A stretch of DNA of 64,000 bases, taken from NCBI GenBank assembly GCA_022478985.1, contig JAKSZP010007882.1, positions 1 to 64,000 on the forward strand, given 5' to 3'. Position 1 is the stretch's first letter; each line of letters opens with the position of its first letter. Below are positions 21,244 to 32,785 of the stretch, piece after piece. Below the pieces are notes generated by a model, which saw only the letters and a list, made by a program, of their open reading frames with translations, searched no databases and was not told where the DNA came from. Position numbers and translations under genes: made by a program. This stretch comes from Massospora cicadina (lineage: Eukaryota; Entomophthoromycota; Entomophthoromycetes; Entomophthorales; Entomophthoraceae).

Positions 21244-21284
21244 AATGATAGTCTTTAAATTATTTAAGTTGAGCAGCTTATTAT

Positions 21285-21480
21285 TTGATCAATTCAATAG
21301 GCTCAATAAATTTGAGTAAGCAGATGGTAATTTAGTCAATCCATCACCTCATTAGTTTTGGTAAGCAGTTGGTGATTATTTGGTTAATTCAACAGGCTCA
21401 GTGGTTTCTGTATACAGTTGATGATTAGTTGATGTGATGGGTTCAATCAGTTTTGGTTGTGTCATTTATTGGATTAGTCA
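21285..21480 (+). repeat. Degenerate ~48-bp minisatellite, array 2
   Basis: About four units with the pattern TTAATTCAACAGGCTCA, then TTTTGGTAAGCAGTTGGTGA. It is the same consensus as array 1 but on the plus strand. Confidence 0.5.
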
Positions 21481-21888
21481 CAGCCTGGTCACATCAACCT
21501 GGTGGGCAAAATCTCAGATTCCACCAAGAATAAGAATGTAAATTCCATTAAACAAAGTTCAGTGGAAGAGCAGATTAGGAATGGGGTAATTGAAGGTAAG
21601 GAGTTGGAAATTTGGAAACAGAGGCTGATTTAGCAAAATACAACACTGGCATTCTGAATTCTCCAAATAATGATTAAATGGTGATATTAAGCCTTTGTGA
21701 ACAATAATCTTGTCATCATTTAAATTTTTGGGTTAAAGGAGACTAGTTGAATATTTTTCAGTGCTATATAAAGAGGAAGGTGATAACTGAGAAGTTAGTT
21801 TCATCTTCTTGGAATCTCACAAAATTCAATAAATTTTTTGCTAGCTTATTATAGAATACTTTTATTATTAATAAGCATACATTCAAAC
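21481..21888. other. Unassigned AT-rich stretch
   Basis: No coding signal or repeat recognised. A CTATATAAAGAGGAAGG word near 21763 looks like a TATA-type LTR or promoter remnant. Confidence 0.35.
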
Positions 21889-22179
21889 AGGGGAGGATAC
21901 CTCAGTGGTAGAATATGGACCCTCTACCACTACCTTCCCAAGTTCTATTCTGGTATAGGAGCTTTGGGCAGGGGACAACTATGACTGTGTTGGCATTGTG
22001 GACCAATGCCCTGAACCAAGATAGTGGATAGCAAAGCAGTCCATGGAGTTCCTGGCCTATCATATGCCATGCATGGAGGTTTCTGGGTTTTATTCTCAAT
22101 TCCCATTAATTTGAATCCCCTTCATTCTTCATTAGTGCAGTATTGTTCCTAGGTTGGCCCACCTCAAATAAAATTTAAA
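21889..22179 (+). mobile_element. SINE family II, copy 3 (plus)
   Basis: Matches 20948-21243 throughout: GGGGAGGATACCTCAGTGG, GGGGACAACTATGACTGTG, and tail TTGGCCCACCTCAAATAAAA. Imperfect flanking words (CATACATTCAAAC and CATATTTTCAAAC) may be the target duplication. Confidence 0.85.
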
Positions 22180-22204
22180 CATATTTTCAAACCCCATATC
22201 TGGA

Positions 22205-22445
22205 AGATGTGCTTGACAAGTGAGCTAGACTAAGCATTGGCCACATTCTCAGCGCTGTCCTGGAGCTGGACCCTAAATTGCCATACAATGTCACTGGGAC
22301 CGTAGTTTGAGAATATATCATAATATCCAGACATGGCATTTGGGTTCAGGGATGGATTTCTGCCAGGTTTTCGGTTATGTGTTTTGGTAACATGGCTGGT
22401 CCTACCAACTTTTTTGTAACGTACTGGTACAAACCCATCCTTTAC
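22205..22445. other. GC-richer unassigned segment
   Basis: Visibly richer in G and C than the surroundings (for example CTCAGCGCTGTCCTGGAGCT). No open frame and no match to other repeats in this window. Probably a decayed TE fragment. Confidence 0.3.
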
Positions 22446-22560
22446 AGTGGTTGATGGCTTTTAGTTAATTTGACAGATTCAATTGGTTTATTATGCAGTT
22501 TAGTATTTATTTAGTTAAGTCTCTTGGTTTATTTAATATAAACCCATCAATTTCCATCTA

Positions 22561-22579
22561 TTTTTAGCACTAGGTGGTC
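22561..22579 (-). mobile_element. Tiny poly(A)-ended insertion, copy 3 (19 bp)
   Basis: The insert on the minus strand reads GACCACCTAGTGCTAAAAA. It is flanked by ATCAATTTCCATCTA (22546-22560) and ATCAATGTCCATCTA (22580-22594), 14 of 15 identical. It matches the 3' end of copies 1 and 2 with two transitions. Confidence 0.65.
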
Positions 22580-22599
22580 ATCAATGTCCATCTATCAAA

Positions 22600-25500
22600 A
22601 AAAATAAATCAAATTTAAAAATTACTTAGTTAAGTTGTTAGGTTTAATTGTTGTAAACCTATTAATATCCATCTACCAAAATTGATGTCAGATCTAGAAA
22701 ATAATTTCATATTTAAAACTATCAAATTAATCAAATATTCACTAATTGCTCTGTCAAAATGATATACCAAATCATTATAATAAAATGTAAACTTTCACTT
22801 TATCTATATAAAACTTTTTCTATTATTATAACAAACCTTACAAAACTGGAATGGGACCTAAGTGGGAGCATACTCTTCTATATAAAAAAGATTATTTAAA
22901 TGATCCAGTCTTTTGGAGTAATACATGAACAAATGTAGAAAAAAATAAAAAATATATACAGTTCAAATTGAGAACCCCTTCCTTTTTTGAAGTCAGTCAA
23001 AAAATAACCAATCAATTAGCCAAATCCAAACGGTGAACTTATTGAACTTATAAAACAATTAAAAACTACCACCACTTATCAAAACCTATGAACCTATCAA
23101 TTTTGAATGATTACCAAAACGCTCAGCCAAATTGATATATCATTACTATTAGAATCATATAATTTTTGATTTTATCTAGAACTAATATTAAAATTATTTT
23201 AATTTATTGGAAAATATCCATTACCATTACCAAACTTTATTAAACTATTTGATCCAAGTTTAATGGAATTTACTTTTTTCTTTAAAACACAATCTTGTTT
23301 GTGTTGGAATCTTTCATCCTTTTTTACCAAACTTCCAAACATATCTATATATACATTTTTCACAGTTACTAAGGTCATACAAAATATGATATTTTACCAT
23401 ATTTTTTATTTTCATAGTTTTCTAAAGTTTTTATATATAATAAGTGAAAATTTTATAAGTTTATGGGTAATCAGTATATTGTTATAGCTGAGAAATTTGT
23501 ATCAAGTTGATTTTTTAGTTTAAATGGTTTTGCCAAGTGATTGGTGGTCATTTGGCTAATTATCAAGTTAATTGTCTAGTTAAAGGTATAAGTTGGCGAA
23601 ATTACAGAAAATCAAGGCTAAAAAGCCCAGAATAGCCTTTTGTTTTCTAAATTATTCATGTAAAATTGATTATAAATTTAATAGCCAAGCAGTTATAAAC
23701 TTATATAGATAATAATTGGCACTAAATATATATTTTTTATTTTTTCAGTAACTTTTAATGTTCTACCATCTAGTAAACCTGACAAAATCTCTAGCCTTGA
23801 TCAGTGAATAAATAAATTCAAAATAAAGATCTTTAACTAGAAGATAATATGTTTGGATTAGGCATGTAGCTTATGATAATAAAGTGTACATTTTTGTTCT
23901 GAGATAAGTTAATCTATTTTATAAAAAAGTATAGTGACATGCTGTCATGTCATAATTTAGGGTGATATAATGTAAAAATTGTTTATGGCTACATTTTAAC
24001 TTTTCCCCTGGTGTTACTGCCCCTAGGTCATATACTCTTGATTAAATTTAAAATATAGATTTTTATAGCTCAATATCAATTATGAGAGCTGGTACTCATT
24101 TATGTTATCCATTCAGTTGCTTCAGATTTCTTTTAACTACATAAAAGATTCAGTAACTAATTCTTAAACACCAAAGCAATTTCTTCATCATAATTTCCTC
24201 TTTTAGTTAGTTAGCCTTCTTATATATTATCATATATAAACTAGTTCATATATTAGCAATAGAAATTTTATTTGGCTATGATTATTAAACCTTTTTAAGC
24301 ATTCATAGCATGACAAAGCTGAAAAGAATGTAGTTAGCTCTTACAAAACCTAAGGGATAGTAAGTATTTATTAAAACTACAGTGATTAACTATGTTCTGA
24401 TATTATATTAAAAGAATTTTCTCTAAATTTCTACCAGTAATATCTTCATGTTTTGCTATGGCATTCATGCCAACTAAACAATCATTAAATCATAGAAACA
24501 TATATAGTCTTTATGCAATTTAAGTTATGATGCAGTCACATGAGAAAGTCCAACCCAACCGTGGAAAACAAACTTAATAAACAAGGTCTTCATATAAATT
24601 ACTTGTAATAAACTTAAGGGATAACTTTCATTGGGAACGTATGAGGTATGAGACTAGGTGAAAAAGTTTAGAGTAATGGAAATTAAGGGATTAACTAACA
24701 ATTAATCTAAATATTTCTAATATAAAGGTGCATATATAATCAAGGTGGTGCTAGATATTAGATATTTTAATAGTAACCTAGAACTACCATGCTTCAGTAA
24801 GGGCCAAAGTAATCCTCAGAAATCATTAACAATAGAAGAACTAGTGATAAGGTTTCCAATTTGATAGCATAATAAATACTAACTGATAAATTTTCAAGTT
24901 AGTTTTTGTTGATGTAGACATTAAAAATAACCTATAACTTAGGCTTTAGATGTCTTAATCAGCAGTAGCATCCAACAATCCCTGTGTGGGTGAAAGTTTA
25001 ATCTTTAGTTCTAAATGATATATGGTTCCAAGATGTAACTTCCATTACATGAAATATTAACAAAGATGCTAAAACCTGTACCCTGTAGAGATAACTAAAG
25101 ATCTAATACAAATTGGAGTGTGAACAAAAAACTATTTTGAAAAGGTTATACCATATGTTATAAGTCACTATAACTATGAGAATTTTACCAATTTTTATTG
25201 CACCTACGTTGCTTAAATTCTAAAGGTGCTATGATAGAAACTCATCCCTTAAGTTGGACTGTTAATTATATATTTTGTATATTTTACAAAATGATAAGAT
25301 AGACATGAGAGAGTACATTTTATTAATGAAATCTAATATAATTTAAAAGAAACTTATTGAAACTTTTTATCATACTAAACTAATAACAAGCTTTAGAATT
25401 AGCACCTTTATCTAAAGTGATTATGATAAAATGCCATAAAAAACAAAGGCTGCGTATAAGCTACCAAGTTATATATAGATAAATACTGGAAATTAATAAA

Positions 25501-25749
25501 ATTTAGTTTAAACACCATTAATCTATCATGTCTGTAGTACATCTTTGTTAACATTATAAAAGTGCAACAACTGATGTACTTCTAGAAGAGCATATAAATC
25601 TCCAGACTATGCTTTTAAACTTGTTAATTAATTCAAGTCAAGTAGGTAAACTCACATAGTTTAATCAACTTATGATGAACTAGAATTTTTACAAAATTCT
25701 ATAAAAATGTCAGAATATTATGGAGTTCTAGTATATTAGTGGTTGCAAT
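22600..25749. other. AT-rich DNA without recognised genes
   Basis: About 3 kb of strongly AT-rich sequence. Traces of the ~48-bp minisatellite lie at 22995-23130 (minus) and 23515-23590 (plus). The rest has no coherent coding frame, splice pattern or repeat that I can identify. Confidence 0.5.
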
Positions 25750-25754
25750 CTAAT

Positions 25755-26280
25755 TGTTGGGACTTTGGGAGAGCAACTCCAACTCAGCCCCTATTAATCA
25801 GGGCCCCAAAGCCCCCAGCGAGTTAATAGGCCATTAGGACCTTAAGTAAAGCTAAAAATGGAAAGGAGATAGGTGAAAAATGGTAATTTTATTGAAATAA
25901 GCCTCAAGGTATTTATAGGACCTCAAGGCTAGAATCATATCAGAAAAGAGAAATCTTGGAGTCAATTACTAAGTGAAATAAATAAATAATATAAGGATAG
26001 AAGGACCATCCTCAGAATAATTTGCCATTGGTCCTGAAAGGGTAACTTGATTGGTGTGAAAGTGCCAAAAGGCATTTTGCTGCAACCCAATTGAGCTTTG
26101 GCATCCTCAGTATTAGTCACAGGTGTTGAATTAAATATAATTTAAATATTATCAGTGTCAATCCCCAATACTTCATATTGGGCTCAACCCAAATTAATGG
26201 GGAGCCCAATCTGGCATCCACCCATAGGTGGGTCATGACCCCTAGTTGGGGCTTCCCCTAATAAAAGGAGAATCCCAACA
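25755..26280 (-). repeat. Element G 3' LTR
   Basis: Starts TGTTGGGACTTTGG and ends GAGAATCCCAACA. It shares the block CAGGGCCCCAAAGCCCCCAG with 26697-27216. Confidence 0.9.
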
Positions 26281-26677
26281 GAGAACCCTCCAAGCCTCAA
26301 CTAGGGGTCAGAGCTGAGGCGGGGCCATTGGCATAGAGCCAGCATCAGGATTGGCACCCAGAATTGTCACTGAGGCCAGCATTGGTAGGAGGTCCTGGCA
26401 TTGGGGTTGACACCTGACATTGGCGCTGGGGCTGGCATCAGCATTTGGGCCAGCATCAGGAGGAGGTCCCAGCATTGGGGTGACACCTGGCATCAGCACT
26501 GAGGCCAGCATCAGCATAAGAGCTGGCATCAGGGATGACACCCCAGTAACCTGGGCTTGGCCGCCCAAGCTAGTTTTGGGGGGCATTAGCTCCCTCATCC
26601 TGGCTTGACCTCTTGGGTCAGAGGCCAGGGACTGCCCCTCCTCCTTCTGATTTTAGCTCTTGCTGAGGACTCAGGGG

Positions 26678-26695
26678 CTCCTGTAGTGAGCACCA
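26678..26695 (-). other. Element G primer-binding site
   Basis: Minus strand TGGTGCTCACTACAGGAG, one base inside the 5' LTR. Same type as in B, D and H2. Confidence 0.75.
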
Positions 26696-26696
26696 C

Positions 26697-27216
26697 TGTC
26701 AGGATTTTGGGGGGCCAACTCCAACTTGGCCCCTATTAATCAGGGCCCCAAAGCCCCCAGCGATTTAATAGGCCATTAGGACCTTAAGTAAAGCTAAAGA
26801 TGGAAAGGGAATAAAAGAAATAGTAATTTATTGAAATAAGCCTCAAGGTATTTATAGGACCTCAAGGCTAGAATCAGATCAGGAAAGGGATTTCTGGAGT
26901 CAATTACCGACTGAGATAAATAAATAATACAAGGGGAGCAGGACCACCCTCGGCATAATTTGCTGGTGGTCCTGAAAGGGTAACTTAATTGGATTGCAAG
27001 TGCTGAAATGGATTTTGCCACAACCCAATTGAGTTATAACATCCTTGGCATTAGTTGCCAGTGTCAAATTAAATATAGATTAAATATTATTGGGGTCAAT
27101 CCCCAATACTTTAGATTGAGCCCAACCCAATTTAATGGGGAGCCCAATCTGGCATCTGCCAATAGGCGTGCCATGACCCCTAGTTAGGGTATCCCAATAA
27201 AGGGAGAATCCTGACA
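26697..27216 (-). repeat. Element G 5' LTR
   Basis: Starts TGTCAGGATTTTGG and ends GAGAATCCTGACA. Partner of 25755-26280. Confidence 0.9.
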
Positions 27217-27288
27217 CTAATATTGCCCATACAGGGAAACTTGAACAAATATATAATAAATAAATTTTAATAATTTTGAGGCTCTCAC

Positions 27289-28267
27289 TGTAAGCTTCTG
27301 ATAATAACCCACTGTGGATATCTTGGGAGAAAATCCCATTTAGTCAAAAAAGGAAGAAGTCATCAGCCATCCTTCTTGTTGCTCTGGGTGATTTAGCTCA
27401 TGTTGTGGAAGAGAGGTGGATAAAGGCATATCCCCTGTAAATTACACCTCTTCTTTCTGCTTACCACTTAAGAAATGGGTAAAATCAAAAGATGCTTCAG
27501 GCGGTGGTGGTGGTTAGAAGCCATTTCTCAGTAGAAGGTGAGTAGCATGTGCCCCTAAGATGTGCCTCAACTGGTTTGCATTGCACCAGAAACAAAAAAT
27601 GGTGGTTGGTGACAATAAATTTATTGAGCAGTTCTCAGACTCAAAAATTTCCATCACCCTTCCCCACCTCTGGTAATATAATGAGCCCATCCCTGACAGG
27701 TAAAGGTACAACAAACCCCTTCACCATTAAATGGAACCAGATATATGCAGCCTGGCCATGAGTGCAACATGCTGTTTACTGGAGGAGTTGTCATCATCAT
27801 GCCAAGCATATTCACAGGGGATTAGATATTCTTGCTAGTGAACTCAATATTAATATGACCAGGTGGGTCAGATCCAAGTCAGGATCAGCGACTTATTAAG
27901 AGGTTAATCCGCTGAAATTTAATCACAAGATATTATTGACAGTAGTTTGCTTAGTCTCAACTCCCCAATTTAGTCAACATATAGGGCAACGGTTCCCAAC
28001 ATGTACTGTTGTTGCTCCATTTTTTCCCTTTCCACCATTTTTAAATAAAAATATTAAAAACCCTTATTGTGAGTTTGAAAGTATCGCAAAACATTTTATT
28101 TTTAAGATTTCTAATTTTGGATATCCCTGGCTAGTCCTCATAGCTGCCTTACGCCTTTTTCATCCTTCAATATGAATGGCTGTACCTACGGTATTCTGGA
28201 TGGGGGTTTGTGTTCCCCCACCTGGAGTTCCAGGTCAAACTTATTATTATCAGCACGCTCCATGATA
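27289..28267 (+). repeat. Element F 5' LTR (979 bp)
   Basis: Pairs with 32786-33774. Shared words include CTCAACTGGTTTGCATTGCA and TTATCAGCACGCTCCATGA. The terminal CA has become TA in this copy. Confidence 0.88.
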
Positions 28268-29100
28268 TAATGGAGTGACCCCAGGTTTTTTTCCTTCTTA
28301 ACCCTTCTCAGTAAGAGGGATGCTGCATTGGTTTTGAGTCACAAAGAATGACCCATTTTTCCAATCCTAGTTTTTCTGTCGCAGGTAGAAATTATCTCCT
28401 AACCCAGATGGCGATGAGGTTTCCTTCCATTCCACATGTTAAGGAGTTGGGTCCTTACAGCTCTCCGTTCCCCAGCCACCCTGGATGAGTTGCAATTGTG
28501 GGGGTGTTGTTCATCCCTGAAGCCAGTTTTTCTGCCTCCCTAACCTGCTGTTCTGTGCTCATGAGAGAGGATTTGAGCAGTTAATTCATGTGCTCTGGGG
28601 GAGAAGCTGTATGTGAATCTGTTGGTGCATGTGTTAATCAGAGGACAACTGCCAGAGGTAGAGGTGGCTCATGTGACTGAGACCATGGTTATCACTCCTG
28701 AGGGTGACCCAGGGAATAGTCAGGTGAATACCCTTTTTCCCTCAGTTATGTCTTGCAAGGTGGCTAATGACCAAGATTGGGAATATTTTATGTTACCTGT
28801 GAAGATTTAGTTGGCTCTCATATGGTGACTTTGGAGGCTCTCCTGGACATGGGAGCAGCTGGGAACTTTATGAGCTTGCATGTCGCCCGCAATTTGGATC
28901 TAGACCTTGAAGTTGGGTCCTCAGTATTGAGTGCATTGTCAGCTTTGATGATGTTTTATGCGGTGAGAAGCCCCATACCATTTTCAGTGCATGGGTATTA
29001 TTCTGTGAACAGCTCACTAATGTGACAGACTTGTTGTTCCACGTTATCCATGGGGGTGGGGTGGTGGCAGCAGCAACAGGTCAATATTTCCCTGGAGCCT
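28268..29100 (+). pseudogene. Element F gag/protease region, broken
   Basis: Gag is not recognisable. The aspartic protease is seen in the frame 28777-29025 as LLDMGAAGNFMSLHVAR. The family motif is D-[ST]-G-A, so the residue after Asp (28846-28848) has become Met; ACG to ATG, a CpG transition, would explain it. The preceding frame (28613-28810) gives a peptide with no clear motif. The cleavage function is lost. Confidence 0.65.
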
Positions 29101-29249
29101 AATGTTTTAGCATTCATGAATCTGCACAAATGTGGCAAATTTCCGCTTATTGATACTTTTTCTCCTGCTGTGGCAGCGGGTTTGATTGTTTCAAACCCTT
29201 CTCCCATAGCGCTGTTAGCAGATTTCCCTTCCATCTTGGCCCAGTACTA

Positions 29250-30095
29250 GGACATCTTCAATAAGGAAAAGACAACCTCTTCCCTCCCACTCCAAGTATG
29301 ATTTGGCCTTCCACCTGGCAGTAAATGTGATAAAAATCAACAGTACCCTGTACCCTTATACTGATCAGGAAGACAAGGCCCTGGATGTGCGGTTAAATGA
29401 CATGCTTGTGAAGGGCTGAGTGTTCAAGGCTACCTCGCTGATCACTTCCTTATAGTTTTTGCTCAAAAGGCTGAGGGACTTTTGCACCTCTGCATGGATT
29501 ATGGGCATTTATATAATTTAATGTTCACAATACCTATCCCCTTTACCTAGAGCAGACAATTAGCCAGGAGATTGCAAAATCCCAGGTGCTCTCGAAACTT
29601 GATCATATGAATGCGTTCAACCAGATTTGGGTGGTGGATGCCCAGGAGTGGCTTACATCTGTTTGTATTTGAAGAGGAATCTTCTTGTTCCGCATGATGC
29701 TTTTTGGCTTTAAAAATGCCCCAGCCACATTCCAGAAGATGGTCAATTACATGCTCAGTGACATTCAGTTTAACTGTGCGGTGACATATATTGATGATAT
29801 CCTTATGCATTCCCCCACTCCCAAGCAGCATGGGAAGGACCTGAAGGAGGTGCTGGCGGCGTTGCAAAAGTCTGACCGCTATGTAAAACCTTTTGAGTGT
29901 GGATTCTTTAGGGAGGAGATTACATTCCTAGGTAACTTGGTCTTGAAGGATGGATACGCAATTTCTCACAATAAGCTTGAGCCAATCCTCACGTGGCCCA
30001 CCCCCACCACCCAGAAGCAGTTGCAGAGTTTTGTTGGATACTATCAAATTCTTAAAAAATCTCCCCCTTCTTCTCACAGCTTGCCATCCAGCTTC
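29250..30095 (+). pseudogene. Element F reverse transcriptase, partly open
   Basis: The N-terminal part (29250-29680) is frame-shifted; fragments such as LLHLCMDYGHLYNL are visible. The frame 29685-30104 is open for 139 codons: FRMMLFGFKNAPATFQKMVN, then TYIDDILMHSPT with the YxDD active site intact at 29787-29798, then CGFFREEITFLGNLV and the tether LQSFVGYYQ. It belongs to the Ty3/gypsy RT family but is clearly distinct from A, B and D, which read VYLDDINVFSRTF at this point. Confidence 0.88.
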
Positions 30096-30570
30096 ATCCC
30101 TTGATGGAAAAAATGTTCCGTTCTGATGGATGGAGGAGTGTCATTGGGATTTTGACGCCATCAAGGAGGATTGTGTCACCTCCCATTCACCGCTGTGCCA
30201 ACCTCACCAAGCTGTTTATTGTAGCATGTGATGCCTCGTCAGCTGCCATGGGAGCTGTGCTGCTTCAAGCGCATGATATGGTAGATTACCCAGATGCATA
30301 TTTTTTTTAACAAGTCACTTCATCCAAACAGTCCTGGGCTATTTATGATAAGGAGTTGGCTGCTGTAGCGTGGTCACTGACTTAATGGCGGTACCTTCTG
30401 TAGGGGGCGCCACAGAAAATGATCATGTGGATGGATCATCAGGCTCTGATGTACTTTTAAAACCCAGAAGTTGATGCACTGGTAAATTCAGAGGTTCTGT
30501 GACTTGTGCAGCTTTAATTTCAAGTACAAGTTCATAAAAGGGGCGTGTCACAATTCTAATATGACTGGAT
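30096..30570 (+). pseudogene. Element F RNase H, broken
   Basis: LTKLFIVACDASSAAMGAVL carries the first catalytic Asp and the typical DAS motif (about 30205-30270). Later motifs (LAAVAWSLT near 30355, MWMDHQALMY near 30425) are separated by stops and frameshifts. The domain ends where a ~430-bp insertion interrupts the element. Confidence 0.8.
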
Positions 30571-31010
30571 GATAAGCCCTAAGTCAATATGGCAAAATGA
30601 ATGGAATCCATGGGAATCAAACTGGTAATGGTAATTCAAGCGCTTTGAAATGAGGCGATATTGGTAGTGGGTTTTATTGGATATAACGATTTATCATTGG
30701 TTCGCCTCTAAATAAGGCAATGTTGACATTCAACGCTTACAATTTAAATCGCCTACAATTAAGGCGATAGCAAATTCAAGATTAACCAGCTGAAATGAGT
30801 ATTGGTGGAACCAAATAGGCCAAGCTGTGAGAGTGGTATTATCCAAGCTGCTGTAATATAAGCGAGATGGGCGATTAAGAGGAGGGTCATGTTTTAATAG
30901 GAATAAAGAAGGAAGATAGAGAGAAAAGAAGGAGATTATTATATTAAAAATAAAGTATTGTAGTGGGAGCAAGTGCCTCATAGTTATTATTTTAACGTTT
31001 ATTTGGATTT
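30571..31010. mobile_element. Unidentified insertion within element F
   Basis: About 430 bp of sequence with no pol similarity separates RNase H from integrase. ATGAT occurs at both junctions (about 30570 and 31019) and could be a 5-bp target duplication. It contains short palindromic words around GGCGAT and TTCGCC, and an AATAAAG signal near 30952. It could be a solo LTR or a small DNA element. No partner copy was found here. Confidence 0.45.
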
Positions 31011-31019
31011 ACCAAGGCA

Positions 31020-32330
31020 CATGATCTTCATATCGTTGGTCTTATTGCTCAGTGGGCTAAACCCTGTGCAAACCTCTTATGGCGTATCTCCAAGATTCCG
31101 CCAAATTATAACAGGGCGTTAAATATTTTCCTTGACCTGTTGAGTCACAACAATTCCTTGAATCTGACTGAGGAGATGCGGGATTTGACAAAGGTGTTCC
31201 CTTTTATCCAGATTCTCACTATCACTACTCCCGCAGTTTCAAGGGCTAACTGGGCGCTGATGTGCTGTTAGTATCTCAGGTGTTGGAATGTCAAACCTCC
31301 TGTGTGGAGGGGTTGAAACTGTCTGACCATTTTGAATGTGCCAGGCTACAAGCTTGCTCATTACATGGTAACAAAAGGTCAGATTATGTTTAAGGACTAG
31401 ATTAGGTGCCTTTCCAAAACTGGGATGAAGTAATCTCTGCTCACCATGATCCCCCCTGGTTATGGGTCACCCCAGGAACAAGAAATCTCTTAATATGATA
31501 AAAAAATCAATCATCTGGCTGGACATCTCCAAGGATGTGCTGGCGTGGATCATTAATTGCATGACATGTGCGTGCGCTAAGTCAGATCAATCAGGAAGTA
31601 ATGGTCTCCTGGATCCCCTGTAGCAGACACAGGGCCCGTGGACTTTGGTTTCTATTAACTTTATTGTTAAGCTCCCCCAATCCAATGGGTTCAAAAAAAT
31701 CATGGTGTTCGTAGACCACTTTGAAAAATTCTCACTCTTTATTCCCTGTATGTCTGCCATTACTTTCAAAGATATGGCTCAGTTTTTCATCCGTCATGTC
31801 TTCTTAATGTTCATCATACCCCAGGAGTGGTAAGTGATTGGGGATGCAGTTTAAAGCTCGGTTTTAGATTGCCATTTTGGATATCTTGAAAATTCAGCTG
31901 TGCCATTCCACAGCGTATTATCTACAGTCAGATGGGCAAATGCAGCGAGTCAACCTGATCCTTGAACAATAATCCACTGTTACACCTCTGCCATGCAGGA
32001 TAAATGGGGTGCTGATCTTCCCATGGCACAGTTTGCATACAACAACGCCACTCCTTTTTTGGAAGTGTTCTCTACCTATGATGCTACCCTGGTATATAAC
32101 CTCTCATTCATTATTGGTCCTTGTCCTCGCCCAAAGTCCATGCCAATGAAGAGCAGATGCATAAGATCTAGAGGGCCCAATACCTGGTTCAAGAGCACCT
32201 GACCAAGGTAATAAGTGATTACAAGTGGTTTGCAGATCACAAAATTTTCCCACCCATGAGATTATGGTAGGGTCGCAGGTGATGCTGGATATGTGACACC
32301 TGCATTTGAAGGTCCTCTCATGGAATTTCA
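31020..32330 (+). pseudogene. Element F integrase, broken
   Basis: HDLHIVGLIAQWAKPC opens the region. The zinc-domain Cys pair appears as CMTCACAKS near 31560, then core motifs follow: SINFIVKLPQSNGFKKIMVF (first catalytic Asp of the usual IDFI replaced by Asn), VDHFEKFSLFIPC, and DLPMAQFAYNNATP with a stop-broken region between. Related to chromovirus integrases by the FIVKLP and YNNATH-type peptides. Confidence 0.82.
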
Positions 32331-32359
32331 TGATCAAGCATTTTGGTCCTCATGTGTTG

Positions 32360-32690
32360 AAGGAGGAATTAGGTAATGGGCCTTCCGGTTGGCCTTTCCT
32401 ACACATTAGAAGCAGCACCCAGTCTTTCATGCTTCCAAGTTATCCCCATTTCAGGAAAAGGAACCTGCTGACCCAGAACCCGTGGTGAATGAGGGTTTGG
32501 AGGAACTGGAGGGGAGGCCATTCTGGCATCACAGAAGTCAAGTCACTTGGTGCATTAATTGGTGGCCGGGAAGGGATTTCCCTCCTATGGAAAAAGCTGG
32601 ATGAGTGCCTGAAATTGCAAAGATTGCCACAATTTGGTGAAGGCCTTCCACACCACCCATCTGGATGCTCCCCAGACCCTTAGAAGGTTG
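32360..32690 (+). pseudogene. Element F integrase tail with possible chromodomain relic
   Basis: One frame gives FRLAFPTH, a stop, then KQHPVFHASKLSPFQ, matching the family peptide that joins the GPY/F module to the tail (HPVFHVSLLKPY-like). Further on, split over two frames, LEELEGRP and a W-GKGFPSY stretch sit where chromoviruses carry a chromodomain, which targets insertion to methylated-histone chromatin. The relic is weak. Confidence 0.45.
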
Positions 32691-32785
32691 CCATCTTAAC
32701 AACATAGTTACTAAAAGCGCACAAGAATGTCACACTTGCTAAGGCTCCCAGTGGTGGTACCCCAGTTCAACAAGGGAATGGTAAA

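Larger units (their letters stand above)
25755..27216 (-). mobile_element. Miniature LTR element G (TRIM-like, 1462 bp)
   Basis: LTRs 25755-26280 (526 bp) and 26697-27216 (520 bp) flank a 416-bp interior. Ends are TGTT..AACA and TGTC..GACA. The target duplication CTAAT is at 25750-25754 and 27217-27221. The primer-binding site on the minus strand next to the right LTR sets the orientation. There is no gag or pol. The interior contains short direct repeats around GGCATCAGCATTTGGGCC and a 96-codon minus-strand frame of low complexity (Met/Leu/Pro/Ala-rich) that I take to be a by-product of them. Mobilisation would need proteins from a full-length relative. Confidence 0.9.

Noticed and set aside
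23263..23487. 74-codon Phe-rich plus-strand frame
   Set aside because: Composition simply reflects a TTT/TTC-rich AT stretch. No motif, no splice context.
26308..26598. Minus-strand 96-codon Met/Leu/Pro frame in element G
   Set aside because: Low-complexity translation of short direct repeats. No motif, and the element otherwise lacks coding capacity.
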